From: Bacillota bacterium
Lineage (GTDB): Bacteria > Bacillota > SHA-98 > Ch115 > JABLXJ01
NCBI GenBank assembly: GCA_013178125.1
Contig: JABLXJ010000002.1
Location: 248,001 to 312,000, forward strand
DNA: 64,000 bases
Reading direction: 5' to 3'
Shown: piece after piece, positions 41,324-50,717 of the stretch
Position numbering within the stretch: the stretch's first letter is position 1
Layout: each line of letters begins with the position of its first letter
Program-made: the position numbers and the translations under genes
The notes under the pieces: model-generated
Seen by the model: the letters and a program-made list of their open reading frames with translations, nothing else
What the model was told of the DNA's origin: nothing
Databases searched by the model: none

Positions 41324-43300
41324 CTGGATGACGAGACGATCAACAAGATAGCCGCCGGGGAAGTGGTCGAGAGGCCGGCCTCTGTTGCGAAGGAGCTGGT
41401 CGAGAACGCCATCGATGCCGGGGCCAGGAACGTGATCATTGAGGTGCACGGGTCCGGCGTGGAGTTTATGCGCGTAACCGACGACGGCTGCGGGATGACC
41501 CGTGACGACGCCCTGCTCGCCTTCGAGCGCCATGCCACGAGCAAGATATCCCGCGCCGAGGACCTCTTCAGCATTTCGACCCTGGGCTTCAGGGGGGAGG
41601 CTCTCCCTAGCATCGCGAGCGTGTCGCGTGTAGAGCTCCTGACCCGGCCGGCGGACTCCATCGCCCCCACAGGGACCCGGATAGAGGTCGAGGGGGGCAG
41701 GCGGCTCGAGGTCGCCGATGCGGGGGCTCCTCCCGGCACAACAGTTATCGTGCGAGACCTGTTCTTTAATACGCCGGCCCGGTTCAAATACCTGAGGAGC
41801 GACGCGACGGAGTTCCGGCATGTATGCGACCTCATCATGAGGCTCGCCCTGGCCCACCCTGAGGTGGCCATAAGGTTCAGCCGCGACGGTCGCCCGGTCC
41901 TGACCTCACCCGGCCGGGGCGACCAGATTGGCGCGATCGCCGCATCCTTCGGGACGGGCGTTGCAAAGAGCCTTATAAGGTTCGCCGCGGGTGAGCGGGG
42001 AATGGAGATCATGGGGTTCGTAGGGAGGCCCGATTCCTCCAGGACCCGGCGCGATGCCCAGTGTTTCTTCGTGAACGGGCGGTCAATCTGGAGCGCGGTT
42101 ATCCAGCGCGCCCTGGACAGCGCTACCGCCAAGCTGGTCCCGCAGGGCAGGCACGCCGCCGCCTTCATTTGGTTGAATATCGATCCCTCGCAGGTCGATG
42201 TAAATGTGCACCCCACGAAGCGGGAAGTGAAGTTTGAAGATGAGACCAGAATCTACCGGGTGATATTCAATGCCATCCATAGCGCGGTCCAGTCCTTCAC
42301 GGCGACGCCAGGCATAGCCACAATAGCCACACTCCGGACCGTCCCTGGCACAGGCCACCAGGGGTCTGGGATAGCTCGCCCGCGGCCGGGTTATGAGCCA
42401 GGGTATGGGCTAGGGTGGGGCTGGCCAGAAAGGCGCGAGAGATGGTCAATGCATGAGAAACGGCCGCTAGAGGGGGGGCCGGGGCTCGAGAAAAGGCCGG
42501 CGGGAGACGGGGCAGCGGCTGCAGCGACTACATGTGAGCCCGCGGGCGCCGCGGATGTAGTTAGGGATGCGCTTGGCCCAACCCGGCTGCCGGTCCGGCT
42601 GGTGGCCGCCGAGGTTGCTGCCAGCGTCCTGGCTCAGTTCAAACGGTCCTATATCGTTGCAGAAGCCGGCGATACCCTAATTCTCATCGACCAGCACGCG
42701 GCCCACGAGCGCGTGATATATGAGGGACTTCTCAAGGCCAGGTTGCATGACGACGGCGAATCCCAGGGGAGCCCCATTCAACCCCTGCTCATTCCAGTTC
42801 CCATCCAGGTCACGCCGGTTATAGCATCGTTTTTCGAGGATAATAAGAATAGGGACGAGCTCCGGAAAATGGGATTCGATATCGAACCCTTCGGCCGGGA
42901 TGCCTTGCTCTTGAGGGCCGTGCCGGCCATCCTGGGGCGGTTTCCCGGCGGGGACTCGCCCGCGGCTCTGGCAGAAGCAATTCAGAGCCTCGGCGAACCC
43001 GAGCTTGCCGGGTGGATGGACCGGGATCAGTCTGCGGATCAGTCTACGGGTCGGTCTGTGGATCAGCCTGCCTGTGCGCATTCCTCTGTCTCTGTCCCGG
43101 TCTCTTTTCTTGAGCATTTCGCGGCGCAGGTTGCATGCAAGGCGGCGGTCAAAGCCGGCACCGAGCTCGCTGCCGCGGAAATGCAGCAGCTTGTCGTCGA
43201 TCTATTTTCATGCGATAATCCATATTCATGCCCTCACGGGCGCCCGACGCTCATCCGGTTTGAGCTCGACACCATCGAAAAGAGCTTCCGGCGCAGATAG
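41312..43300 (+). CDS. mutL: DNA mismatch repair endonuclease MutL
   Basis: A 662-residue protein. The GHKL ATPase has ELVENAIDAGA near 28, DDGCGM near 59, STLGFRGEALPSIASV near 88 and GTTVIVRDLFFNTPARFKYL near 145. The C-terminal domain carries the endonuclease motif DQHAAHERVIYE near 459, ACKAAVKAG near 607 and CPHGRPT near 643, so this is the nicking form typical of organisms without MutH. Two linkers are expanded: a Gly/Arg/Pro-rich stretch at about 335-425 and a 12-bp repeat stretch near 572-587. No ribosome binding site fits the ATG at 41312; translation is likely to arrive by coupling from the upstream mini-ORF. Confidence 0.96.
   Translation: MIRLLDDETINKIAAGEVVERPASVAKELVENAIDAGARNVIIEVHGSGVEFMRVTDDGCGMTRDDALLAFERHATSKISRAEDLFSISTLGFRGEALPSIASVSRVELLTRPADSIAPTGTRIEVEGGRRLEVADAGAPPGTTVIVRDLFFNTPARFKYLRSDATEFRHVCDLIMRLALAHPEVAIRFSRDGRPVLTSPGRGDQIGAIAASFGTGVAKSLIRFAAGERGMEIMGFVGRPDSSRTRRDAQCFFVNGRSIWSAVIQRALDSATAKLVPQGRHAAAFIWLNIDPSQVDVNVHPTKREVKFEDETRIYRVIFNAIHSAVQSFTATPGIATIATLRTVPGTGHQGSGIARPRPGYEPGYGLGWGWPERRERWSMHEKRPLEGGPGLEKRPAGDGAAAAATTCEPAGAADVVRDALGPTRLPVRLVAAEVAASVLAQFKRSYIVAEAGDTLILIDQHAAHERVIYEGLLKARLHDDGESQGSPIQPLLIPVPIQVTPVIASFFEDNKNRDELRKMGFDIEPFGRDALLLRAVPAILGRFPGGDSPAALAEAIQSLGEPELAGWMDRDQSADQSTGRSVDQPACAHSSVSVPVSFLEHFAAQVACKAAVKAGTELAAAEMQQLVVDLFSCDNPYSCPHGRPTLIRFELDTIEKSFRRR
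43025..43072. repeat. 12-bp tandem repeat inside mutL
   Basis: Four units: GATCAGTCTGCG, GATCAGTCTACG, GGTCGGTCTGTG and GATCAGCCTGCC. In frame they code for DQSA, DQST, GRSV and DQPA, a hydrophilic loop in the MutL C-terminal domain. Confidence 0.9.
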
Positions 43301-43470
43301 GAAGGGGCTCCCGCTGCAGATAGGCGGGGTTACAGGTAGAATGGGGTTGCAGATAGAATAGAGCTGTAGAATTTAAGTGGGGTGGGTGGAGCCGGGCGGA
43401 GCGCAGGCAGGTGGAGCCAGGTGGAGCGGGGCGCGGATAGAGCGGTTTTAGAGAAGGGTGGGATAGCATC

Positions 43471-44427
43471 ATGGCAGGCCCCCTGGTTGCGCTGGCCGGC
43501 CCGACGGCGGTGGGCAAGACAGAGCTCTCGATCGAGCTGGCCCTGCGGATGAATGCCGAGGTGGTGTCGTGCGACTCAATGCAAATCTACCGTTATATGG
43601 ATATCGGGACGGCCAAACCATCGCCGGCCGAGAGAAGAGGCGTGCCTCATCACCTCATCGATATCGCCGATCCGGGCGAGGCGTTCAATGTGGCGAGATA
43701 TCAGGAGCTTGCGCGACGCGCCATCGACGGGATACTCGCGCGGGGGAAGCTCCCGCTGCTCGTCGGCGGCACAGGGCTTTACCTGCGGGCGGCTACGACC
43801 GACTACCTCTTCCCGGTGCCCGAGGCAAATTGGGAGGTCAGGGAACGCCTGCGGGTGCAGGCGGAGGAGATTGGGGTCCAGGGGCTCTACGAGGAATTGC
43901 GCAGGGTGGATCCCGTGGCTGCCGGGAGGATTCACCCCAATGACCTTCGCAGGATAGTCAGGGCCCTCGAGGTTCACATATTGACCGGCCAGCCAATCTC
44001 AGAGCTCCAGGAGGGGCATGAAGGTCGCGTCTTTCACTACAACCCCACCGTGACGATATGTCTCATGCGCAACAGGGCGGCACTCTACGCGCGGATAAAC
44101 GCCCGCGTTGACCGGATGATCGAGATGGGGCTGGTTGACGAGGTCCAGTGGCTCCTCCAGCGCGGCAACAAAAAGACATTGACCTCCGCGCAGGCCACGG
44201 GGTATAAAGAGATTACATACTATCTTGCGGGCCTGTGCACCCTGGATGAGGCTATCAGCCTGATCAAGAGGAATACGCGGCGTTATGCGAAGCGCCAGAT
44301 TACCTGGTTCAAAAAGGAGCCCGGCGTTACCTGGGTCAACTTAGACGCGTTTGGCAGCTTTTCCGAGGCCGTTGAAAACATCCATCATTTGATTGAAGGG
44401 AAACTTGCCGATATGAAGAATAGATAG
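43471..44427 (+). CDS. miaA: tRNA dimethylallyltransferase
   Basis: Adds dimethylallyl to A37 of tRNAs reading UNN codons. The 318-residue protein has the P-loop LAGPTAVGKTELSIELA at the start, SCDSMQIYRYMDIGTAKPS near 33, RRGVPHHLIDIADPGEAFNV near 55, VGGTGLYLRA near 100 and TLTSAQATGYKEITYYL near 245 with YAKRQITWFKKE. The product's prenyl donor comes from the pathway of the first operon in the window. A 17-bp tandem duplication covers its stop codon. The spacer before the gene is built of short GGAG-rich repeats. Confidence 0.96.
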   Translation: MAGPLVALAGPTAVGKTELSIELALRMNAEVVSCDSMQIYRYMDIGTAKPSPAERRGVPHHLIDIADPGEAFNVARYQELARRAIDGILARGKLPLLVGGTGLYLRAATTDYLFPVPEANWEVRERLRVQAEEIGVQGLYEELRRVDPVAAGRIHPNDLRRIVRALEVHILTGQPISELQEGHEGRVFHYNPTVTICLMRNRAALYARINARVDRMIEMGLVDEVQWLLQRGNKKTLTSAQATGYKEITYYLAGLCTLDEAISLIKRNTRRYAKRQITWFKKEPGVTWVNLDAFGSFSEAVENIHHLIEGKLADMKNR

Positions 44428-44504
44428 ATATGGAGAATAGATAATACGTCGGAATAGCAGTAGGATCAGCTGTCGTCATTTATAGGATCAGCGGTTGTCA
44501 TCTA
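44410..44504. repeat. 17-bp and 22-bp tandem duplications between miaA and hfq
   Basis: Two units of 17 bp (GATATGAAGAATAGATA at 44410, GATATGGAGAATAGATA at 44427) span the miaA stop. Two units of 22 bp (TAGGATCAGC-type) start at 44461 and 44483. Confidence 0.9.
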
Positions 44505-44528
44505 CATGTTGTTCTGGGAGGTATAGAC

Positions 44529-44804
44529 GTGAACAAGCCGCAGCCGAATTTGCAGGATGCCTTCCTCAACCAGGTGAGAAAGGAAAGCATCCCCGTAACC
44601 ATCTACCTGATAAATGGCTATCAAATGAAGGGGCTGGTCAAGGGCTTTGATAATTTCACCGTTGTTCTTGAAAACGACGGCAGGCAAGACATGATATACA
44701 AGCATGCGATCTCGACCATCACGCCTTCAAGAGCCATTTCATTCGTGTTTTCGGAGGCGGCGCGGAGAGAGACGGCAACCCAGGATGATTCACCTGCCAG
44801 CTAG
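44529..44804 (+). CDS. hfq: RNA chaperone Hfq
   Basis: A 91-residue Sm-like protein. Sm1 covers [20 protein letters not shown] and [10 protein letters not shown]; Sm2 contains [15 protein letters not shown] with the YKH motif that lines the proximal poly-U pocket. The C-terminal tail ([17 protein letters not shown]) is short and unordered, as in Bacillota. GTG at 44529 follows GGGAGG by 8 nt. The position after miaA is standard. It will pair small RNAs with targets; no such RNA was identified here. Confidence 0.95.
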   Translation: MNKPQPNLQDAFLNQVRKESIPVTIYLINGYQMKGLVKGFDNFTVVLENDGRQDMIYKHAISTITPSRAISFVFSEAARRETATQDDSPAS

Positions 44805-44949
44805 GCAATGCCAGCCAGGCAATGGTTAAAATCTAATAAAATATAATATTAACAAAATCTAACATGGAGCATGCGGCGAGCACCGCTTGCCGCAAGTGGT
44901 GGATGGGTGTCCGGCGGAGGAAGGCTATCTGGAAAATTATTTATTTTAG

Positions 44950-45175
44950 CTATTCGCCTTCCGCCTGAGGGAGAATAGGGAAGTTGGGGCCCTGCAGGCG
45001 CGCCTCTGAGGGCGCGGCTGGGGCAGGGTAAACCACGCGGTCCCGCCACTGTATCCGGGGAGATGCCCTCAAAACGCCACTCGTATCGCGCCTGGGAGCG
45101 CCGGGTGCACGGGGAAGGCCGGGGTTTCGGTGATCCGGGAGCCAGGAGACCTGCCTATCCGCCTTGATGCCGTTG
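44950..45175 (+). promoter_or_regulatory. Cobalamin (B12) riboswitch aptamer
   Basis: A conserved leader upstream of the B12 uptake genes. The core GCCACTGTAT at about 45045 and the B12 box GAGCCAGGAGACCTGCC near 45148 are both present, with GGGTAAACCACGCGG-like pairing segments between and the GGGAAG start near 44978. It is followed within 50 nt by a terminator hairpin. Binding of adenosylcobalamin should favour termination and so shut the whole btuF-cobC operon. Outer limits are approximate. Confidence 0.93.
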
Positions 45176-45224
45176 AGCCTTCGCGAGAAAGGTAGGTGGG
45201 CGCGGGATGACAGGGAACAAAAGA

Positions 45225-45264
45225 GGTCCTTAACCTTTCCGAGTCGGAGGTTAAGGGCCTTTTC
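45225..45264 (+). terminator. Rho-independent terminator of the B12 riboswitch
   Basis: GGTCCTTAACCT pairs with AGGTTAAGGGCC around the loop TTCCGAGTCGG and is followed by TTTTCT. It sits between the aptamer and the btuF start, as the expression platform. Confidence 0.9.
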
Positions 45265-45387
45265 TATAATCAATATCGATTCTATGATCAATTCCATGCT
45301 ATGACAGGACAGGCTGGCACGCATGCACACGAAGCATACACATGCACGAGGCACACAGAAGCGCACAATAGAAGGGTGGTTGATCAG

Positions 45388-45471
45388 GATGGGGCCCAAG
45401 ATGATACACGGGATGATGTTCAGGATGATATTCAGGACGGCATCCAGGACGATATATAGGATGATATATAA
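45388..45471. repeat. 12-bp tandem repeat in the btuF leader
   Basis: Seven units of GATGATATTCAG type start at 45388, 45400, 45412, 45424, 45436, 45448 and 45460. The period is divisible by three and the frame of btuF stays open through it (RMIF/RMIY-like tetrapeptides), so it could be translated as an N-terminal extension if an upstream start is used. Confidence 0.85.
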
Positions 45472-45478
45472 TAGTAGG

Positions 45479-46447
45479 GTGATATTATGTAGAAAGGCAG
45501 TTCCGGTTATCCTGTTGCTGGTAGGCTTCATGCTCGGGCTTGTAGCGATGATGCCGGTAATGCCGGTACCCGGGCCAGCCGTTAGGGCCATTACGTGCCT
45601 GGCAGCCGAGCGGTTCCCGCTGACTGTCGTCGATGATGCGGGGCGGCAGGTGACGATAAGCAGGGAGCCCAGGCGCATCGTATCGCTAGCCCCGAGCAAT
45701 ACTGAGATACTCTTTGCGCTCGGGCTTGGCGACCGGGTCGTTGGCGTGACGACCTACTGTAACTACCCCCCGGAGGCTGCGAAAAAGGAGAAGATCGGGG
45801 GTTTTGCGGATCCCAGTATAGAGCGGATAATTCACCTGGACCCTGATCTTGTGGTGGGGGTAAAAATGGGTGAGGGTATAATCCGGGAGCTGCAGAAACT
45901 GGGCATACCGGTGATCGTGGTTGAGCCGAAGAGCTTCAATGATACCCTGCGCGTGATCAGGTTCATCGGGCGGGTTACGGGGCGGGACGGCGCCGCGGCC
46001 GCACTGGTGGGCGACATGGAGAAGAGGGTGCGGGGCATAACAGAAAAGACGAAGGATATCCCCGAAGGGAAGAGGCCGAAGGTCTACTATGAGATATGGT
46101 ATGACCCGCTGATGACCGCGGGTCCGGGCACCCTCATAAATGATATCATAGACCTGGCAGGCGGGGTGAATGTTGCTTCGGATGCGGGGGCCCCTTACCC
46201 TGAATATAGCCTCGAGGTCCTGCTGGCAAAGAACCCGGATGTGATGATCCACTCGTATGGGCATGCAGGAGGGGACGCGCCGACGAGCGGGGAGATCAAG
46301 AAGCGAAAGGGGTGGAGCGCCATGTCCTTTGTCAGGACAGGCCGGATATATCTTGTAAATGCGGATATAATCACGCGCTTCGGCCCTCGTATCGTCGAGG
46401 GGCTCGAGGAGTTTGCCCGGGCCATTCATCCTGAGCTATTTAAATAA
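45479..46447 (+). CDS. btuF: B12/cobinamide ABC transporter substrate-binding protein
   Basis: About 322 residues from the GTG at 45479: a basic start CRKAVPVILLLVGFML with a hydrophobic core gives a signal peptide; the frame is open upstream to 45323 through the 12-bp repeats, so the exact start is uncertain. The mature part has VTISREPRRIVSLAPSNTEI, GDRVVGVTTYCNYPPEA and IGGFADPSIERIIHLDPDLV, then VYYEIWYDPLMTAGPGT, typical of BtuF/FhuD-type periplasmic-binding domains. It is the first gene under the cobalamin riboswitch and is followed by btuC; it should capture cobinamide or cobalamin outside the cell. Confidence 0.9.
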   Translation: MILCRKAVPVILLLVGFMLGLVAMMPVMPVPGPAVRAITCLAAERFPLTVVDDAGRQVTISREPRRIVSLAPSNTEILFALGLGDRVVGVTTYCNYPPEAAKKEKIGGFADPSIERIIHLDPDLVVGVKMGEGIIRELQKLGIPVIVVEPKSFNDTLRVIRFIGRVTGRDGAAAALVGDMEKRVRGITEKTKDIPEGKRPKVYYEIWYDPLMTAGPGTLINDIIDLAGGVNVASDAGAPYPEYSLEVLLAKNPDVMIHSYGHAGGDAPTSGEIKKRKGWSAMSFVRTGRIYLVNADIITRFGPRIVEGLEEFARAIHPELFK

Positions 46448-46573
46448 ATAGAGCCCCATGACGCATAAGCGGCACTATCAGAGGATGAAAATGGCTTTAA
46501 CTAGGGTAATGTTTATTATTGGGGTAGGGGGAATGGAAGAAATAGGGGAATATGGGAAAGGGGCGGGAGCCGC

Positions 46574-47755
46574 TTGCGTAGTTTGAAGGTGAAAAGCCTG
46601 GGATCGAGGGGGCGGGGCCATAGCCGGGGCCAGGGTGAGGGCGAGGAACAGGGTGAGGAACGGGGGCGGGATGCCCATCGGACGGGATCCAGGCAGAGAT
46701 TGAGGAGAGGCATGATCCTGTCTGTGCTGGCCCTTCTCCTTGCCCTTTCGATCGTGGCTGCGACGGGCACCGGCGCCGTCACGATTCCCCCCGGCGAGGT
46801 CGCCGGGGCCATTCTGGGCGGTCTGGATGGCCTCCGCCTCCCCGTGGGAGGCCTCGTGCCGCGCGCTGTCGCGTCCCTGGTGGAGGACGTGCCGGCGACC
46901 CACAGGACCATCATCCTGAGCGTCAGGCTCCCCCGAGTGGTGTTGGCGGCCCTGGTCGGAATGTCGCTGGCTGTGGCGGGCACGACATTCCAGGGCCTCT
47001 TTAAGAACCCCATGGCTGACCCGTATGTGATCGGGGTTTCCTCGGGGGCCGCGCTCGGCGCGTGCGTGGCTATACTTACCTCGCTGGACCTCAACTTCCT
47101 TGGCGTCGGCGCCGTGCCCGCCTTCGCCTTCGTCGGGGCCCTGGCGGCCGTGGCTGTCGTCTACAGGCTGGCGTGCAGGGGCAACAGGGTGCCCGTGACG
47201 ACCCTGCTCCTCTCGGGCATAGCTGTGGGCTCTTTCCTGTCGGCCATTGTGTCCCTGCTCGTCTTCTTCAGCGGCCAGCAGCTTCACCAGGTGACATTCT
47301 GGCTCATGGGTGGGTTCTCGGCCAGAGGTTGGGATTATGTGAAGATATGCCTCCCATATATGGCGGTGGGCTCAATAGTGATTTCCATATTCGCCCGGGA
47401 CCTGAATGCCCTCGTCTTGGGCGAGGAGCCGGCGCAGCACCTGGGCGTGGATGTCGAGAGGGTGAAGGGGATTCTTCTGCTCACAGCCTCGCTCCTCACG
47501 GCCGCGGCTGTATCCGTGAGCGGGCTTATAGGTTTTGTGGGATTGATTGTGCCGCACATTTGCCGGATCATTGCCGGGCCGGATCACCGCACGCTCCTGC
47601 CTGCGGCAGCGCTCATGGGGGCCTTGTTTCTGGTCGGGTCCGACACTCTGGCCAGGGTCGTTGTTGCGCCGAATGAATTGCCTGTGGGCATCGTGACGGC
47701 GCTCTTCGGCGGGCCGTTTTTCATATACCTGCTGCACCGCAAGGGAGGTTTGTAA
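46574..47755 (+). CDS. btuC: B12/siderophore ABC transporter permease
   Basis: A 393-residue FecCD-family permease with about ten hydrophobic segments. Landmarks: RLPRVVLAALVGMSLAVAG and FQGLFKNPMADPYVIGVSSG, then HLGVDVERVKGILLLTASL and the coupling region SGLIGFVGLIVPHICRIIAG. The first 45 residues are Arg/Gly/Gln-rich repeat-like sequence with no family match; the true start may be the ATG near residue 47 (MILSVLALLL). No BtuD ATPase gene follows; the next gene is cobU, so the ATPase must be encoded elsewhere. Confidence 0.9.
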   Translation: MRSLKVKSLGSRGRGHSRGQGEGEEQGEERGRDAHRTGSRQRLRRGMILSVLALLLALSIVAATGTGAVTIPPGEVAGAILGGLDGLRLPVGGLVPRAVASLVEDVPATHRTIILSVRLPRVVLAALVGMSLAVAGTTFQGLFKNPMADPYVIGVSSGAALGACVAILTSLDLNFLGVGAVPAFAFVGALAAVAVVYRLACRGNRVPVTTLLLSGIAVGSFLSAIVSLLVFFSGQQLHQVTFWLMGGFSARGWDYVKICLPYMAVGSIVISIFARDLNALVLGEEPAQHLGVDVERVKGILLLTASLLTAAAVSVSGLIGFVGLIVPHICRIIAGPDHRTLLPAAALMGALFLVGSDTLARVVVAPNELPVGIVTALFGGPFFIYLLHRKGGL

Positions 47756-47774
47756 CAGGGGTGAAGCTATCATC

Positions 47775-48332
47775 ATGATTTCGAATTTGATCCTCATCAC
47801 CGGCGGGGCGCGGAGCGGCAAGAGCCGTTTCGCCGAGCAGCTTGCTACTTCTCTAGGGGCGCGGGTCGCATATGTGGCTACCGCGACGCCGGGGGATGAG
47901 GAGATGAAGGCCAGGATCGAGATGCACAGGGGGCGGAGGCCGCCAGGGTGGGAGACCATCGAGGAGCCCTGCGATGTCTCGAAGGCGATCGAACTCTTGA
48001 CATGCGGGCAGTGCGGGCACGATGCGGATGTCGTCCTCGTGGATTGCATCACCCTCCTGGTTTCCAACCTGTTGACTGCAGGGAAGGGTGAGGATGCGGT
48101 GCTTGAGGAGATATCCAGGCTTGCGGAGGTTGCCCGCACCTCACGTATCCCCGTCATAATCGTATCGAATGAAGTCGGGATGGGGATCGTCCCGGAGTAC
48201 CGGCTTGCGAGGCTCTACCGGGATGTTCACGGTAGGGCCAATCAGATCCTGGCTGCGGCAGCCAGGGAGGTTTACGTTCTTTTCGCGGGCATTCCCCTGG
48301 AGATAAAGCGGCTGGCGCAATCGCCGGGCTGA
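47775..48332 (+). CDS. cobU: Adenosylcobinamide kinase/guanylyltransferase
   Basis: A 185-residue bifunctional enzyme that phosphorylates adenosylcobinamide and transfers GMP to it. P-loop ITGGARSGKSRFAEQLA at the start, MKARIEMHRGRRPPGWETIE with the guanylylated His near 55, VDCITLLVSNLL near 95 and SNEVGMGIVPEYRLARLYRD near 138 are all conserved. It starts 19 nt after btuC and belongs to the nucleotide-loop branch used for both de novo synthesis and salvage of cobinamide. Confidence 0.95.
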   Translation: MISNLILITGGARSGKSRFAEQLATSLGARVAYVATATPGDEEMKARIEMHRGRRPPGWETIEEPCDVSKAIELLTCGQCGHDADVVLVDCITLLVSNLLTAGKGEDAVLEEISRLAEVARTSRIPVIIVSNEVGMGIVPEYRLARLYRDVHGRANQILAAAAREVYVLFAGIPLEIKRLAQSPG

Positions 48333-48409
48333 TCGAGCATTTTGCCGGGCCCGCCCCCCGGCCGCTGGCCGCGAGAAGGGGAGAAGGGTAGAGGGGGATC
48401 TCATCATAA

Positions 48410-49462
48410 ATGTGGTTGATATGGCCAGCATGGCCGCAGGTGGTTCTGGTGGTCGTGGCATACATGCTTGATCTGGTCATGGGGGACCCACCATGGATGC
48501 CTCACCCTGTTGTCGGGCTGGGAAAGCTGATCTCATGCCTGGAGAAGCCAGCGCGGAGGCTCGCGCGCACGGGGTGGCAGGAGCGGGTCTCCGGCGTCTT
48601 CATCGCGGTGTTTGTAGTCGGGATCGCCGGATTCTCCACATGGCTTCTCCTTTATGTCGCAGGGTTCGTCACCCAACAGGTTATCAGGCATGTTCCGGGC
48701 CCCGTTGTAGAGCGTACTCACCTCTCGAATTATCTAGCGAGTTATCCAGGTTACGCGCTTTCGGCCTTCTTTATATCCACGACCATCGCCCTGCGCGGAC
48801 TGACGGAGGCCGCCCTGAGCGTGAAGCGAGCGCTCGACCGTGGTGACCTTGCCAGAGCGCGCCGCGAGCTTGGGAAGATCGTTGGCAGGGATACAGCCCG
48901 GCTGCCCGTGGATGAGATCGTTAGGGGCACTGTGGAGACGGTTGCAGAGAACACGGTGGATGCCGTCATATCGCCGCTCTTTTATGCATTCCTGGGGGGC
49001 GCCCCGCTGGCGATGACCTACCGGGCCGTGAACACACTCGATTCCATGATTGGTTACCGTAATAAAACTTATGTAAACTTAGGTTGGGCATCGGCGAAAC
49101 TCGATGACCTCGCCAATTACATTCCCGCGCGGGTGGCGGGGGTGGCGCTCGTGGCGGCGGCGTGGCTCACGGGGAAGGACGCGCAGGAGGCATGGAGGAT
49201 AATCCGGCGTGACGCCCGGAAGCACCCGAGCCCCAACGGTGGGATACCCGAGTCAGCCGTTGCTGGGGCCCTCAGGGTCCGGCTCGGAGGGGTGAACTAC
49301 TACCAGGGGGTGCCGTCTCATCGCGGCCACCTCGGTGATCCAGACCGGCCGCTTCAGCCGTCTCACATAGACGACGCGATCAGGCTGCTTTATGTAGCAT
49401 CTGCCATCGCATTGATCCTGGGTGTGGTTGCATCCTGCATCTTGAGCTACATTAAGTCGTGA
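48410..49462 (+). CDS. cbiB: Adenosylcobinamide-phosphate synthase
   Basis: A 350-residue membrane protein (CbiB, also named CobD in the Pseudomonas scheme) that joins the aminopropanol side chain to adenosylcobyrate. It has DLVMGDPPWMPHPVVGLGKL near 20, VDEIVRGTVETVAENTVDAV near 165 with ISPLFYAFLGGAPLAMTYRA, and HPSPNGGIPESAVAGAL near 270 with a C-terminal transmembrane segment. ATG follows GAGGGGGAT by about 11 nt. With PduX and CobD (decarboxylase) later in the operon it can use L-threonine-derived aminopropanol phosphate. Confidence 0.93.
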   Translation: MWLIWPAWPQVVLVVVAYMLDLVMGDPPWMPHPVVGLGKLISCLEKPARRLARTGWQERVSGVFIAVFVVGIAGFSTWLLLYVAGFVTQQVIRHVPGPVVERTHLSNYLASYPGYALSAFFISTTIALRGLTEAALSVKRALDRGDLARARRELGKIVGRDTARLPVDEIVRGTVETVAENTVDAVISPLFYAFLGGAPLAMTYRAVNTLDSMIGYRNKTYVNLGWASAKLDDLANYIPARVAGVALVAAAWLTGKDAQEAWRIIRRDARKHPSPNGGIPESAVAGALRVRLGGVNYYQGVPSHRGHLGDPDRPLQPSHIDDAIRLLYVASAIALILGVVASCILSYIKS

Positions 49463-49669
49463 AACTAAGTCATGAAACGCGATCCCAGGCAGCTCTGCGC
49501 CGGACCTGTTACGTCGCACCTGCAAAGAAACTTGGCAGACTGCTCCATCACCCTGCCAAGAAAGTTGGCACTGCGCATGTTCGGGGAGCAAAGACTATCA
49601 GGACTTATGAAACGAAATATCAGGCAGAGAAGTAGAAAGCGGGAAGCGGGAAGTAGGGAGTATATCCCA

Positions 49670-50632
49670 ATGAAGAGACAAACAAAGAGAATTCTGCGAG
49701 AAGAGAATAGCAATGGATTTATCCTTGCCCTGAGCTTTCTGACAAAGATACCAGTGCGCACAAGCCTGCCTGCAAGTGCGCCCACGAGCCCGCCCGCAGA
49801 TTCACCTGCAAGTCCGTCCACGGGCCGGCTCGCTGGCCGGCTCTCGGGCCCGGCGGGCGCAGATGCCACCGGCTCCGGCAGTCGCCCCGGTAGCTGTAGC
49901 TCCTGCGAAAGTGGAGCCGCAGGCGAGACCGGCGAGGCCGGGAGCTTTGCGGTGCAGCTCGGGCGCTCTGCCGCCTGGTTTCCCGCGGTGGGGGCTCTGA
50001 TAGGGTGTTTGCTAGCGCTCGTTGGGTTTGCCGCATCGCACGTCTTTTCTACGATGACATGCGCTGTCCTGGTTTTGATCGCCCAGGCGGGGCTTACAGG
50101 AGGTATACACCTCGATGGTTTCATCGATACAGCCGACGGGCTCATGAGCGGGCGGGGCCGCGACAGGACGCTGGAGATCATGCGCGATAGCAGGGTGGGG
50201 GCCATGGGAGTCATAGCTGCCATCCTGCTCCTCACGCTTAAGGTGGCCCTCCTGGCGGAGATGCCGCGCTGGTTGCTCTATCCATCCTTGTTCGTTATGC
50301 CGGCGTTTGGGCGGTGGTCAATGGTCTATGCCCTTTGCCTTTACCCCTACGCAAGGCAGGGCCCCGGCCTTGGAAAGCCATTTGCAGACCATGTTGGCGG
50401 GCGCGAGCTCATTACTGCGAGCGTATCAGCCGCCATCCTCGCCGTTGCCGCGTTTGGGTGGGTGCGCGGGCTCCTGGCGGGGCTGGGCGTTTTCCTCGCT
50501 ACAGCCGCCTTTGCCGCCGGGGTTGCGAGGCAAATAGGGGGGATAACGGGCGATACCTGCGGAGCCACCAATGAGGTAGTAGAGGTGATGACGCTTGCCA
50601 TCCTCAGAGCGGCATCCCAGTGGTTACCGTAG
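49670..50632 (+). CDS. cobS: Adenosylcobinamide-GDP ribazoletransferase (cobalamin synthase)
   Basis: About 320 residues, membrane-bound, joining adenosylcobinamide-GDP to alpha-ribazole. It begins GFILALSFLTKIPV, then GRSAAWFPAVGALIGCLLA, GGIHLDGFIDTADGLMSGR (metal-binding Asp residues), RTLEIMRDSRVGAMGVIA and a C-terminal ITGDTCGATNEVVEVM. Start at ATG 49670 behind GGGAG was chosen; the frame extends upstream to 49472 without homology. A Pro/Ser/Gly-rich insertion of about 60 residues separates LTKIPVR from SAAWFP, where homologues have only a few residues; coding composition there is repeat-like. Confidence 0.92.
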   Translation: MKRQTKRILREENSNGFILALSFLTKIPVRTSLPASAPTSPPADSPASPSTGRLAGRLSGPAGADATGSGSRPGSCSSCESGAAGETGEAGSFAVQLGRSAAWFPAVGALIGCLLALVGFAASHVFSTMTCAVLVLIAQAGLTGGIHLDGFIDTADGLMSGRGRDRTLEIMRDSRVGAMGVIAAILLLTLKVALLAEMPRWLLYPSLFVMPAFGRWSMVYALCLYPYARQGPGLGKPFADHVGGRELITASVSAAILAVAAFGWVRGLLAGLGVFLATAAFAAGVARQIGGITGDTCGATNEVVEVMTLAILRAASQWLP

Positions 50633-50717
50633 TGGTTGCCATAGCAGTGCCTGTGATTTGAGCGCCGCGAAGACATCCCAGGTTCGACACGATCAGGCTT
50701 TACAGGACTATCAGGCT

